Part shown: one piece after another, positions 17,527 to 25,609 of the stretch | Layout: every line of letters begins with the position of its first letter | Numbering within the stretch: position 1 is the first letter of the stretch | NCBI RefSeq assembly: GCF_013408825.1 | Contig: NZ_JACCBZ010000004.1 | Location: forward strand, 369,716-433,715 | Origin: Mucilaginibacter tundrae | GTDB lineage: Bacteria > Bacteroidota > Bacteroidia > Sphingobacteriales > Sphingobacteriaceae | DNA: 64,000 nucleotides | Reading direction: 5' to 3' | The notes under the pieces: model-generated | What the model was told of the DNA's origin: nothing | Database searches by the model: none | What the model saw: only the letters and a program-made list of their open reading frames with translations | Program-made: the position numbers and the translations under genes

Positions 17527-17751
17527 AATATTAAGGATAGCCAATTGCAGATGCTTTTTGCCATCTGCACTCCGGCTATTGCCAGCGAAGCTCAAATAGG
17601 CCTGGCCTTGCGTATCCTTTGCGGTTTTGGGATTGATGAAATTGCCGATGCATTTTTATCTAATAAAGAAACTATTAACAAACGCTTATTTCGAGCCAGA
17701 GAAAAACTAAGGGATGAAAAGATACCAGTAGAATTGGGTCACCAACTATAA
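17527..17751 (+). pseudogene. Remnant of an ECF sigma factor (ECF42/DUF6596-like)
   Basis: The only open part encodes about 75 residues that match the region 4 block of SigJ/ECF42-like sigma factors: DSQLQMLFAICTPAIASEAQ, ALRILCGFGIDEIADAFLS and NKRLFRAREKLRDEKIPVE. Such proteins are about 400 aa; region 2 and the C-terminal DUF6596 part are missing. A TAA stop at 17524-17526 precedes the homologous stretch, and no plausible ATG and ribosome site allow a functional product. Deletion on both sides is the best explanation. The upstream 17310-17526 stretch is AT-rich and shows no recognisable region 2. Confidence 0.75.
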
Positions 17752-18473
17752 CTCTTTAATGATTCGTGATATTTAGACTGGTCAAATTTGTACAAATCTG
17801 GTGATTTATGCGCTCCACCTTTTCTCACGTTGTCAGATTTTATCAATATTCCAAACTTCATTACCCGTCTGTAAAAATTACCACGATTTAATTTAACGCC
17901 CAATATGGCTTCATATAAACGTTGTAATTCTGTTAGGGTAAACTCTTCGGGAAGTAAATTATAACCTATTGGTTTATATATTAATTGCTCGCGTAGTACT
18001 TCTAAGGCTTTTTTTAATATCAATGTATGATCCATTACCAAGTTTGGGAGTTCTTCAACATTAACCCATTTGCAGGCATCAGAAAATTCATCAGTTAAAG
18101 GCACAACAGCAGTATAATCTACCAAGGCATAATAACTGGTGGAAATAAAACGTTGCTTATGCCATAAATCATCAGGATATTCTTTAAAAAAAGCCTCGGA
18201 TCTGTTTATATCACCAAACGTGGCAAATTGTTGCAGAAAGATGTTATCGGCACCGGTACGCTCCTTTAAAACTCGTTTAACCGCATCATTTACGTTTTCA
18301 TTTTTACGGACGTATCCGCCGGGTAATATCCAATCTTTGCCTTCATTAATTTGTAACAATAATACTTTTAATTGAGTATCATGAAAACCAAAAACCACAT
18401 TATCTACAGATAAATGTGGTATACATGTAGCCCAAAACTCTTCACTACTTTTCAATACATGTTCAAATACCAT
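17739..18473 (-). CDS. Nudix-fold transcriptional regulator (NrtR/AraR type)
   Basis: About 244 aa. Residues 20-150 form a Nudix domain and 165-240 a winged helix (FTLTELQRLYEAILGVKLNRG, then YRRVMK). The Nudix box is degenerate: the REUxEE core reads RVLKER, so hydrolysis is unlikely and the domain probably binds a sugar or nucleotide ligand, as in NrtR and AraR repressors. ATG at 18473 is preferred over the GTG two codons earlier. It lies downstream of the ModE-like gene and permease gene on the same strand. Its target genes are not evident. Confidence 0.82.
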   Translation of the reverse strand: MVFEHVLKSSEEFWATCIPHLSVDNVVFGFHDTQLKVLLLQINEGKDWILPGGYVRKNENVNDAVKRVLKERTGADNIFLQQFATFGDINRSEAFFKEYPDDLWHKQRFISTSYYALVDYTAVVPLTDEFSDACKWVNVEELPNLVMDHTLILKKALEVLREQLIYKPIGYNLLPEEFTLTELQRLYEAILGVKLNRGNFYRRVMKFGILIKSDNVRKGGAHKSPDLYKFDQSKYHESLKSYSW

Positions 18474-18534
18474 TAGCACTTTTATAATTATAGAGCTAAA
18501 GTAATGAATATAATAATTATCATTACTTCAAATG

Positions 18535-18903
18535 TTATGTGGTTATTGGGTGGAAAGCGAATTTATCTGCCCAATATAAAGTCTCAGTTTTTAAGAACTC
18601 GGTAAACTTATTGTTGAGCTGATGAAAATGTTTTATTGTATTTAGCCCGTTTTCAGTGACTACTGCATAGCCACCGCCTTTACCTCCGCGATGGGAGATA
18701 ACCAAAGGCGATTCAAAATGATTGTTCATATGCTTAATAAGTTCCCATGCTTGCTTGTACGACATTTTCATTTGTAATGCCGCCTGTCTGATGGATCCCG
18801 AAGTATGGATTCGTTCTAATAGTTCTATACGCCCATGGCCAAGTATTTTTTCGTTATTGATCTCTACCCAGACTCTACCATTTAGCGAAAATTCTTTGTC
18901 CAT
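18535..18903 (-). CDS. ModE-type winged-helix DNA-binding protein
   Basis: 122 aa corresponding to the N-terminal DNA-binding domain of ModE: LLERIHTSGSIRQAALQMKMSYKQAWELI followed by the GGKGGGYAVVTENG wing. The C-terminal molybdate-binding (MOP) domains are absent, which is common in Bacteroidota, so ligand sensing is uncertain. It is 33 nt downstream of the amino-acid permease gene and 61 nt upstream of the Nudix regulator. No molybdate transport genes are in the window. Confidence 0.85.
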   Translation of the reverse strand: MDKEFSLNGRVWVEINNEKILGHGRIELLERIHTSGSIRQAALQMKMSYKQAWELIKHMNNHFESPLVISHRGGKGGGYAVVTENGLNTIKHFHQLNNKFTEFLKTETLYWADKFAFHPITT

Positions 18904-18936
18904 ATTGTTGGATTATAATATTAAAAATAAACCAAA

Positions 18937-20256
18937 TTAAGCTTTGTATGAGTTTTCCTTTTTATAGGCAAGCCACATATATAACGGAATACCTAACATC
19001 AACAGTAAAAAGCCATAGTATACGGCATCCTTGCCGGTCCCATATATCATCCAAAGTGTATAACTAAATGCAAAAAAGGTAAGTAAAAGCGCGGCAAACC
19101 AGCGTTTTGTTACTTTTTTTCTTGCTCTGATAATTGGGTAGGCTGCCGCTGAGAACAGGAAAGGAACAAGTGACGTAAAAACCGCGAATGAAAGGAAAAA
19201 TTTAAATTGTTCAACTAGTCCTTTAGAATAATTCATGCAAATGAAAATGGATATTACTATACTGTTAATCAAAATACCAAAATAAGGTACTCCATTCTTA
19301 TTTAATCTTCCAAAAGCTGGTGGAAATAATTTGTCTTTAGCTGTAGCATAAGGCACTTGCCCTTGTATTAATATCCATCCATTTAACGCGCCGAAAGCCG
19401 CTATGGCAATACCAGCACTAACCCAATACTTTGCATTATTGCCATAAATAATAATAGCGGCATCGGCGTACGGTGTGACAGAATGTTCTAAAACCTTCGC
19501 AGGAATAATACCCATTACACTAAAGCTACCTAAAATATAAACGAAACCAGCAATAAGCAACCCGAGAATAGTTGCTCTTGGTATTGTTTTTTCGGGATTA
19601 TCAACATTCCCAGCTGGTATTGTTGCACTCTCAACTCCAAGGTAAGAAAACATAGTCAGGGCGCCGGTAATACCAATTGCTTTTAGTACTGATCCTCCAC
19701 TATTATTAAATGGTAAAAAATATTTGAATTTTATAAAAAACAAACCCCCAATAGCAATCAAAAGTAAGGGGGTGATTTTTAAAATAGTAGCCACCAACTG
19801 CACTTTACCCGAGGTTACAACCCCACGATTATTAATATAGGTGAGTAACCAAACAGTAGTTAAACCTGTACTAACCGCAACATATGGGTTTGTAACCAAA
19901 ATTGGAAAAAAAGTACTCATAGCAGCCGTAAATGATATAACTATTGCAGTTAGTCCTCCGCAGTTTGATATAAAATACCCCCAAGCCATTAAAAAGCCAG
20001 CAAAGTCGCCAAGGCCACTTTGTGAGTAGGCATAAGGGCCGCCCGTGCCGTGAGGCAGTAACTTACTCAGGTTTGCAAATACTTTTGCCAGGAAAAAAGA
20101 TCCAATACCTGAAAACAGCCAACCTAATAAACCCACGCTACCGAACGATGCCATAGCTGCTGGCATCAAAAATACACCTGCACCAATCATATTGCCTACA
20201 ACTAATGAGGTGCTTGTCCACAAGCCAAGTTTGTTTTTCGTTGAGGGTTCGACCAC
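18937..20256 (-). CDS. APC-family amino acid permease
   Basis: 439 aa with about 12 membrane helices. The first shows VVGNMIGAGVFLMPAA, the substrate/ion signature (GxG) of APC transporters, and the pattern is close to arginine/agmatine or related antiporters (GGPYAYSQSGLGDFAGFLMAWGY). The start is probably GTG at 20256 (no good ATG nearby). It heads a likely operon with ModE-like and Nudix regulators. Substrate is an amino acid or amine; which one is not determined. Confidence 0.85.
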   Translation of the reverse strand: MVEPSTKNKLGLWTSTSLVVGNMIGAGVFLMPAAMASFGSVGLLGWLFSGIGSFFLAKVFANLSKLLPHGTGGPYAYSQSGLGDFAGFLMAWGYFISNCGGLTAIVISFTAAMSTFFPILVTNPYVAVSTGLTTVWLLTYINNRGVVTSGKVQLVATILKITPLLLIAIGGLFFIKFKYFLPFNNSGGSVLKAIGITGALTMFSYLGVESATIPAGNVDNPEKTIPRATILGLLIAGFVYILGSFSVMGIIPAKVLEHSVTPYADAAIIIYGNNAKYWVSAGIAIAAFGALNGWILIQGQVPYATAKDKLFPPAFGRLNKNGVPYFGILINSIVISIFICMNYSKGLVEQFKFFLSFAVFTSLVPFLFSAAAYPIIRARKKVTKRWFAALLLTFFAFSYTLWMIYGTGKDAVYYGFLLLMLGIPLYMWLAYKKENSYKA

Positions 20257-20326
20257 GCGTTTAATTAATTTAATATCGAAATTATTGATTTTCCTTTAAT
20301 GATTGAATTTTTGTTAAGCTTTGATC

Positions 20327-20710
20327 TCAGAGGACTAACTGGCTAAATAGCTTGTTTGCAGTTTTTTCCGCATCAACACATAAACCCGGGTGTACTTTTG
20401 ATGTTTGCAATATTGTACTACGTGTAGCCGTTAACCAACGGAAGCGGGATGGCATATCCAGTTTAGCTATTGGCCCACCATATGGATCGGCGGAACAAAT
20501 GCGCTCAAAAGAACATAGATGCTCTTTTAATTCATCTATATCCAGATATGCAAAAAAAGCTTGTAAGCGATGTTCATCTAATATATATAACATCTTCAAA
20601 TACTTTTGCTTGGCACAATACAGGATTATCCCGATGTTCAGGAATTCCTCGCGTTCAACCCTGGGCATCACGCGTATTACGGCGTACTCAAATAGGGTTC
20701 TGTTGTGCAT
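20327..20710 (-). CDS. DUF3037 family protein
   Basis: 127 aa matching the DUF3037 pattern: FEYAVIRVMPRVEREEFLNIGIILYC, PYGGPIAKL, RFRWLTATRSTILQTSKVHPG. Function is unknown. Its first 23 nt overlap the end of the HipA-like kinase gene on the same strand, so the two are translationally coupled and probably act together. DUF3037 next to a HipA-like kinase is a recurrent arrangement. Confidence 0.85.
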   Translation of the reverse strand: MHNRTLFEYAVIRVMPRVEREEFLNIGIILYCAKQKYLKMLYILDEHRLQAFFAYLDIDELKEHLCSFERICSADPYGGPIAKLDMPSRFRWLTATRSTILQTSKVHPGLCVDAEKTANKLFSQLVL

Positions 20711-21470
20711 GGTGTGCTTCGTTTACAAAAACAGCCGAGTTAGCTATCCTGGTGATTAAAAAATGCGTATAGGCTGCACGATGTTCTGTGGCTGAATCAA
20801 ATTCATCAACCAGCCATTCATCGGGTATTAAATCTACAATATCATTAATAACGCTATCGGTGAGAATGGTGCAAAATTCCGCATCCACTTCATTCAATTC
20901 GGTGGCCTGAGATAATAATACATGATCCTTTACCTGTACAAACGGACGTTTAGCTTGTTCTTCCCAATTATGCCAGGAATGATGGAAATATAAGGCAGCG
21001 CCATGATCTATAAGCCAAAGTTCTTTGTGCCATACGAGCATATTGGTATTACGTGCTGTGCGGTCGACGTTGGTTAACAAACAATCCATCCACACAATTT
21101 GGGAAGCTAGCTTCGCGTCGACTTTAGTAACTGTTGCATCGAACGTAATAGCGCCTTGCAAATAATGTAAAGCCAGATTTAATCCTACGCTAGCTTTTAA
21201 TAAGTCTTGTATTTCCTCATCAGGTTCTGTACGGCCAAAAGCTTCATCCAAGTTGGCAAAGACAACTTCAGGTACTTTGAATCCCAATTTGCGGGCTATT
21301 TCACAGCCGATCAATTCAGCTATAAGTGCTTTAACGCCCTGACCCGCACCTCGAAATTTAAGTACGTATAAAAAGCCGTCATCAGCTTCGGCAATAGCGG
21401 GTAGGGATCCGCCTTCGCGTAAGGGCGTTACATATCGGGTTACATTAACAGTTCGTATAATATCCTGCAT
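20688..21470 (-). CDS. HipA-like protein kinase domain protein
   Basis: 260 aa related to HipA Ser/Thr kinases. Nucleotide-binding Lys lies in YVLKFRG; the catalytic loop is NVDRTARNTNML and the metal-binding loop LIDHGAALYF. The N-terminal HipA dimer domain and a HipB-like antitoxin are absent, so it is not a classical toxin-antitoxin pair. It overlaps the DUF3037 gene by 23 nt. The substrate is unknown; regulation of a translation factor, as for HipA, is only an analogy. Confidence 0.82.
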   Translation of the reverse strand: MQDIIRTVNVTRYVTPLREGGSLPAIAEADDGFLYVLKFRGAGQGVKALIAELIGCEIARKLGFKVPEVVFANLDEAFGRTEPDEEIQDLLKASVGLNLALHYLQGAITFDATVTKVDAKLASQIVWMDCLLTNVDRTARNTNMLVWHKELWLIDHGAALYFHHSWHNWEEQAKRPFVQVKDHVLLSQATELNEVDAEFCTILTDSVINDIVDLIPDEWLVDEFDSATEHRAAYTHFLITRIANSAVFVNEAHHAQQNPI

Positions 21471-21527
21471 AATTTCAGGACACTAAATTGCGATTTATTT
21501 TATGCAGATTATAATTTAGCTAATTGT

Positions 21528-22280
21528 TTACTTAATGATCTCATAACCTAAGCCAATATTTAACGATACAAATACCGCGCTTTGTTTATGACTAGGACCA
21601 TTCTGCAGACTGTAATTGTCCACCCTCCAGTCGCCTTGAGCGGCGTTTAGGTAATAACCAGCTCTTATACCAATGGGTATGTTGCGTTCAATGGTGAAGC
21701 AATCGGTTACTTTAGGTTTAACCTTAATCAGGTAATCCATACCGGCTCCAAACTCGATACCGAAATTAGGCTGATAAAAAGTTTTGCTTGCCGTGCTGTT
21801 CAATAATTCGGAGGAAAAGTTAGATGTACTCCTTATCGCATTATTGTCTTGTATATCTAATACAGCTGCAGAGAAATTCAATCCCACAAAAGGAAATAGC
21901 CTTAAATTATTATTGTTTGAAACATTATAGGCAACACGAGTATATAATTGATACTGATTGAATTTTGCTTTGAGATTATTATTATCGGAGGTAGTAACGG
22001 TAGTAAATCCTATCCCATCCTCAAATAACCATTTGCCGTGAATATGGTTCATTGATGCGTTGTACCAAACGTCATTATCTCCAAGTGAGCGTAACCCATT
22101 ATTGTTGAGGATTTGATTCACTTGACTAAGATCAGCCTTACGATAGGTGACTTGTATCTGCGCGGCGCCTGCCAATTGATGGCGGAACCAACCCATTGTT
22201 TTTACGGTGTCAGTGCTTTGGGCTTGTGCTCTGCTAACTAGGGTCATTGCCAGGATAAGAGCAGGTATTAATTTTTTCAT
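21528..22280 (-). CDS. Outer-membrane beta-barrel protein, unknown role
   Basis: 250 aa with signal peptide (cleavage after RAQA). The mature part shows alternating hydrophobic strands with aromatic girdles and ends LNIGLGYEIIK, typical of a small outer-membrane barrel. No close family is recognised. It is transcribed alone, diverging from the UMF1 transporter gene. Confidence 0.65.
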   Translation of the reverse strand: MKKLIPALILAMTLVSRAQAQSTDTVKTMGWFRHQLAGAAQIQVTYRKADLSQVNQILNNNGLRSLGDNDVWYNASMNHIHGKWLFEDGIGFTTVTTSDNNNLKAKFNQYQLYTRVAYNVSNNNNLRLFPFVGLNFSAAVLDIQDNNAIRSTSNFSSELLNSTASKTFYQPNFGIEFGAGMDYLIKVKPKVTDCFTIERNIPIGIRAGYYLNAAQGDWRVDNYSLQNGPSHKQSAVFVSLNIGLGYEIIK

Positions 22281-22446
22281 ATTAGATTTATTTTGGACTA
22301 TTAGTGTTAAAGAAAGACGATTACATACTAAGCTTTGTTTGTTGTCATTTACGATTTTATTACAACTTCAGTTTGTAACTATTATTAATTTTAATATTTC
22401 CCGCCATTCTTTGTAAGTACCATATTTTGTATATTTTTAACCCATA

Positions 22447-23811
22447 ATGGAAATCGTAAAAGACAATAAGAAAACCATCTGGGCATGGTGCATGTTCGAT
22501 TGGGCAAATCAATCTTATAATATGGTGATCACAACAACCATATTCCCTTTTTATTACGTGTACTATACCACGTGGCACAACCCTAATGGTGATGTTGTTA
22601 CTTTTTTCGGGCATAAGTTTGTTAACACCGTATTATCAAACTTTGTATTGGGGATCGCTTATTTAATTATTGTGTTAATGCTGCCAATACTTACCTCAAT
22701 TGCTGACTATAAAGGTAATAAACGGGCATATTTGCAATTTTTCACCTGGCTTGGTGCATTGTCGTGCGCCGGATTATTCTTTTTTAAACCCGTTGAGCAT
22801 GGTATACCTGCACTTGAATTGCCGCTGATATTTTTCGCGCTTGCATGTATAGGTTATTGCGGTGGTTTTGTTTTTTATAATTCTTATTTACCGCAAATTG
22901 CTTCGGAAGCTAAACAAGATAGTGTGAGTGCAAAAGGTTTTATATACGGCTATGTAGGTAGTCTTGTTGTTCAGATGTGCTGTTTAGCCATTGTAGAGAA
23001 ACCTGAATGGTTTGGGATTGACCCTAAAAATGATTCGTTACCCGCGCGCATCACTTTTATTATCGTATTTGTTTGGTGGATGGGCTTTTCTATTATTCCA
23101 TTCAGGTTATTACCTAAAGGCGAACCAAATCCCGGTAAACATAATTACAATGTGTTAACGGGCGGTTTCAAAGAATTAATAAAGGTATTTCAAACTGTGA
23201 AAACTATGCCGCTGCTTCGCCGTTTTCTATCATCATTCTTTTTTTATTCTGTGGGGGTGCAAACCATTATGCTGGTAGCGGCACAATTTGCATCAAAAGA
23301 ATTGCATATGCCCGATGATACGCTAATTATTATTATTCTTATTATTTATGTGGTAGGTGTTGTTGGAGCCGCAGGTATTTCCAAACTATCAGAAAAATAT
23401 GGTAACGTGCGTACGTTAGTTTGGGTAGTAGGTGTTTGGACAATATTATGCCTTTCTGTATATTTTATTACCAGCATTCCTGAGTTTTTTGTTGCCGCGG
23501 TGATCGTAGGTGCGGTAATGGGCGGCGTGCAGGCTATCTCCAGATCAACTTACTCAAAATACCTGCCACAAAACATTCCCGATACGGCGTCATACTTCAG
23601 CTTTTATGATGTTACAGAAAAAAGCGCGATAGTAGTAGGCCTGCTTTGTTTTTCTTTAGTTGAAGCTATTAGCCATGAAATGCGTATAGCCGCACTTACG
23701 CTTGATCTATTTTTCCTGGTAGGTTTCGGCTTATTAATTTCATTATTTTATGCTGAAAAGAAAAAGAAGAATTTACCAACTGCACCACAAGCCGAGTTGG
23801 TAGAGGTTTAG
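22447..23811 (+). CDS. MFS transporter, UMF1/Atg22-like
   Basis: 454 aa with about 12 membrane helices. The N terminus KKTIWAWCMFDWANQSYNMVI is the signature of the UMF1 family, related to the vacuolar amino-acid effluxer Atg22. Conserved loop SKYLPQNIPDTASYFSFYDVTEK lies in the C-terminal half. The Bacteroidota members are uncharacterised; metabolite efflux or uptake is likely. A hairpin after the stop marks the end of the unit. Confidence 0.88.
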   Translation: MEIVKDNKKTIWAWCMFDWANQSYNMVITTTIFPFYYVYYTTWHNPNGDVVTFFGHKFVNTVLSNFVLGIAYLIIVLMLPILTSIADYKGNKRAYLQFFTWLGALSCAGLFFFKPVEHGIPALELPLIFFALACIGYCGGFVFYNSYLPQIASEAKQDSVSAKGFIYGYVGSLVVQMCCLAIVEKPEWFGIDPKNDSLPARITFIIVFVWWMGFSIIPFRLLPKGEPNPGKHNYNVLTGGFKELIKVFQTVKTMPLLRRFLSSFFFYSVGVQTIMLVAAQFASKELHMPDDTLIIIILIIYVVGVVGAAGISKLSEKYGNVRTLVWVVGVWTILCLSVYFITSIPEFFVAAVIVGAVMGGVQAISRSTYSKYLPQNIPDTASYFSFYDVTEKSAIVVGLLCFSLVEAISHEMRIAALTLDLFFLVGFGLLISLFYAEKKKKNLPTAPQAELVEV

Positions 23812-23825
23812 GTTGAATCTTAATT

Positions 23826-23858
23826 AATAGCTAACATATTTAAGCCATGTTAGCTATT
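23826..23858 (+). terminator. Hairpin after the UMF1 gene
   Basis: AATAGCTAACAT (23826-23837) and ATGTTAGCTATT (23847-23858) form a 12-bp perfect stem. There is no T-tract. Confidence 0.6.
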
Positions 23859-23887
23859 ACCCAAACTTTTTCTGAAATTAGCTGCCG

Positions 23888-24616
23888 ATGAATTTAGAAT
23901 TGTTTATTCCTTGTTTTGTTGATCAACTTTTCCCTGAAACTGCTTTTAATACTGTTAAGGTATTGGAAAAAGCAGGTTGCAAAGTAAATTACAATCCCAA
24001 CCAAACCTGCTGCGGTCAGCCTGCATTTAATGCCGGTTTTTGGGATGAGGCTAAAACAGTAGGCAGTAAGTTTCTGAATGATTTTTCAGAGGATAGCGTT
24101 ATTGTAACACCATCGGCTTCATGTGCGGGTATGGTGAAAAGTTATTATAACGACTTGTTTACTAATACTGTATTGCACAATAAATGCCGAGCGATACAGG
24201 GCAATATTTATGAGCTTTCTGATTTCCTGGTGAATATATTACAATTTGATTATTTCGGTGCGGAGCTGGAAGGACGGGCCGTATATCATGATAGTTGTAG
24301 CGCTTTGCGTGAGTGTAAGATTAAAGAAGAGCCAAGACAATTATTGTCAAAAGTTTTAGGTCTTGAATTAGTTGATTTGAAAGATAATGACACTTGTTGC
24401 GGTTTCGGTGGTACGTTTGCTGTTAAGTTCGAAGCGATTTCAACAGCCATGGCACAACAAAAAGTTGATAATGCCTTGGCGGCAGGTGCTGAATATATCA
24501 TCAGTACCGACGCTTCCTGCTTGTTGCAATTGCAGGGCTATATCGATAAAAATGAACTCCCAGTAAAAACAATGCATTTGGCTGATGTATTGGCACATGG
24601 GTGGGGGAATGTGTAG
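23888..24616 (+). CDS. Cysteine-rich (CCG) Fe-S protein, LutA/YkgE-like
   Basis: 242 aa with two CCG domains: NQTCCGQPAFNAG with SASCAGM, and DTCCGFGGTFAVK with TDASCLLQ. This is the LutA/GlpC-type subunit that binds a 4Fe-4S cluster and passes electrons from lactate or glycolate oxidation. LutB and LutC are not adjacent; the 952-aa FAD/Fe-S protein at 48.6 kb carries its own CCG domain. Partner here unknown. Confidence 0.88.
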   Translation: MNLELFIPCFVDQLFPETAFNTVKVLEKAGCKVNYNPNQTCCGQPAFNAGFWDEAKTVGSKFLNDFSEDSVIVTPSASCAGMVKSYYNDLFTNTVLHNKCRAIQGNIYELSDFLVNILQFDYFGAELEGRAVYHDSCSALRECKIKEEPRQLLSKVLGLELVDLKDNDTCCGFGGTFAVKFEAISTAMAQQKVDNALAAGAEYIISTDASCLLQLQGYIDKNELPVKTMHLADVLAHGWGNV

Positions 24617-24634
24617 TAAAACTGATTTAATCGC

Positions 24635-25225
24635 ATGAAGACCTTTCTCTTATTATTGTGTGCGATATTTACCTTAAAAGTGGGTTACGGTCAGGACTCG
24701 CTTAAAAATCATGAGTTTATAAGCAAGGAATTTAATTGGAAAATCGTTATTCCAGATAATTTTACTGCTGTTTCGTTAGAAGATTGGGCCAAATTTCAAA
24801 ATAAGGGTGCAAAAGCTATTGAAGATACCTACGGGCAGAAAATTGAAAATAAGACAAAGACAATTTTTGTATTTAAAAGTGATGGTGCTAATTATTTTGA
24901 AGCAAATTGCCAGCCTTACGACGTGAAAAAAGATGGTAGCTTTTTAAAGTCATGCAAAGGTATTAACGACGTTCTATATACAACATTTAAAAAGCAAATA
25001 CCGGGTGCCAAAATAGATAGTGCATCATTGATAACTAAAATCAATAATTTAAGATTTAATACATTCATTTTAAGGATCGAGATGTCAGAAAATGTTATTT
25101 TTAATGTATATTCTTTTTCAAGATTATTTTTGAATAAAGAGCTTTGTGTTAACATCATGTATCTCAATAACAATAAAGGCGATGAGATTCTGGATGCATG
25201 GAAAAATTCGACCTTTAGCGAATGA
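24635..25225 (+). CDS. Secreted protein of unknown function
   Basis: 196 aa, with a signal peptide (MKTFLLLLCAIFTLKVGYGQ). The mature part is mixed alpha/beta with FNWKIVIPDNFTAVSLEDW near the start. No family is recognised. It starts 18 nt after the Fe-S gene. Confidence 0.6.
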   Translation: MKTFLLLLCAIFTLKVGYGQDSLKNHEFISKEFNWKIVIPDNFTAVSLEDWAKFQNKGAKAIEDTYGQKIENKTKTIFVFKSDGANYFEANCQPYDVKKDGSFLKSCKGINDVLYTTFKKQIPGAKIDSASLITKINNLRFNTFILRIEMSENVIFNVYSFSRLFLNKELCVNIMYLNNNKGDEILDAWKNSTFSE

Positions 25226-25237
25226 TAAATATGACAG

Positions 25238-25245
25238 TAGTTTTG
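25238..25245 (+). promoter_or_regulatory. -7 element before the KTSC-like gene
   Basis: TAGTTTTG, 12 nt upstream of ATG at 25258. Short leader predicted. Confidence 0.4.
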
Positions 25246-25257
25246 CGTTAAATTAGC

Positions 25258-25485
25258 ATGCATCCCTACCAAAGTTCAAATCGTGACACCGGTGTTATAG
25301 CCTACCAAAACGGAGTTGATCACATTGCCGTTCAATTTAAGGATGGCACAGTATACCTTTATACTAACAAAAGCGCAGGCCAGGATTCAATCAATAAAAT
25401 GAAGAAACTTGCTGAAGCAGGAGCGGGGCTCACCACTTACATCAATCAGCACATAAAAGACCGCTACGAGGCTAAAATCAAATAA
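25258..25485 (+). CDS. Small KTSC-like domain protein
   Basis: 75 aa. The pattern SNRDTGVIAYQNGVDHIAVQF-KDGTVYLYT followed by a helix and FNxxIxxxY-like YINQHIKDRYEA resembles the KTSC domain (lysyl-tRNA-synthetase C-terminal-associated), a small stand-alone domain of unknown function. It lies before thrS but has its own promoter candidate. Confidence 0.65.
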   Translation: MHPYQSSNRDTGVIAYQNGVDHIAVQFKDGTVYLYTNKSAGQDSINKMKKLAEAGAGLTTYINQHIKDRYEAKIK

Positions 25486-25543
25486 ATTAGTCATTTGGCT
25501 GACTAATAATTCACTAAATAATCGTAAATTCGCATCCATAAAT

Positions 25544-25562
25544 AACAGATCACTTTGTAGGT
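25544..25562 (+). promoter_or_regulatory. Small hairpin in the thrS leader
   Basis: ATCAC and GTGAT enclose 7 nt in the 124-nt gap before thrS, followed by a T-rich stretch. It might be an attenuator or thrS-binding operator; support is weak. No T-box motif was seen. Confidence 0.3.
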
Positions 25563-25609
25563 GATTTAATAAATTACTTTTTTTTATAAAACATAAATCA
25601 TAGTTGTAG

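Noticed and set aside
20688..21470. Complete HipBA toxin-antitoxin module
   Set aside because: No HipB-type helix-turn-helix gene adjoins, and the HipA N-terminal domain is missing.
25486..25609. T-box or other tRNA-sensing leader before thrS
   Set aside because: No T-box sequence (TGGNACCGCG-like) was found; only a 5-bp hairpin.
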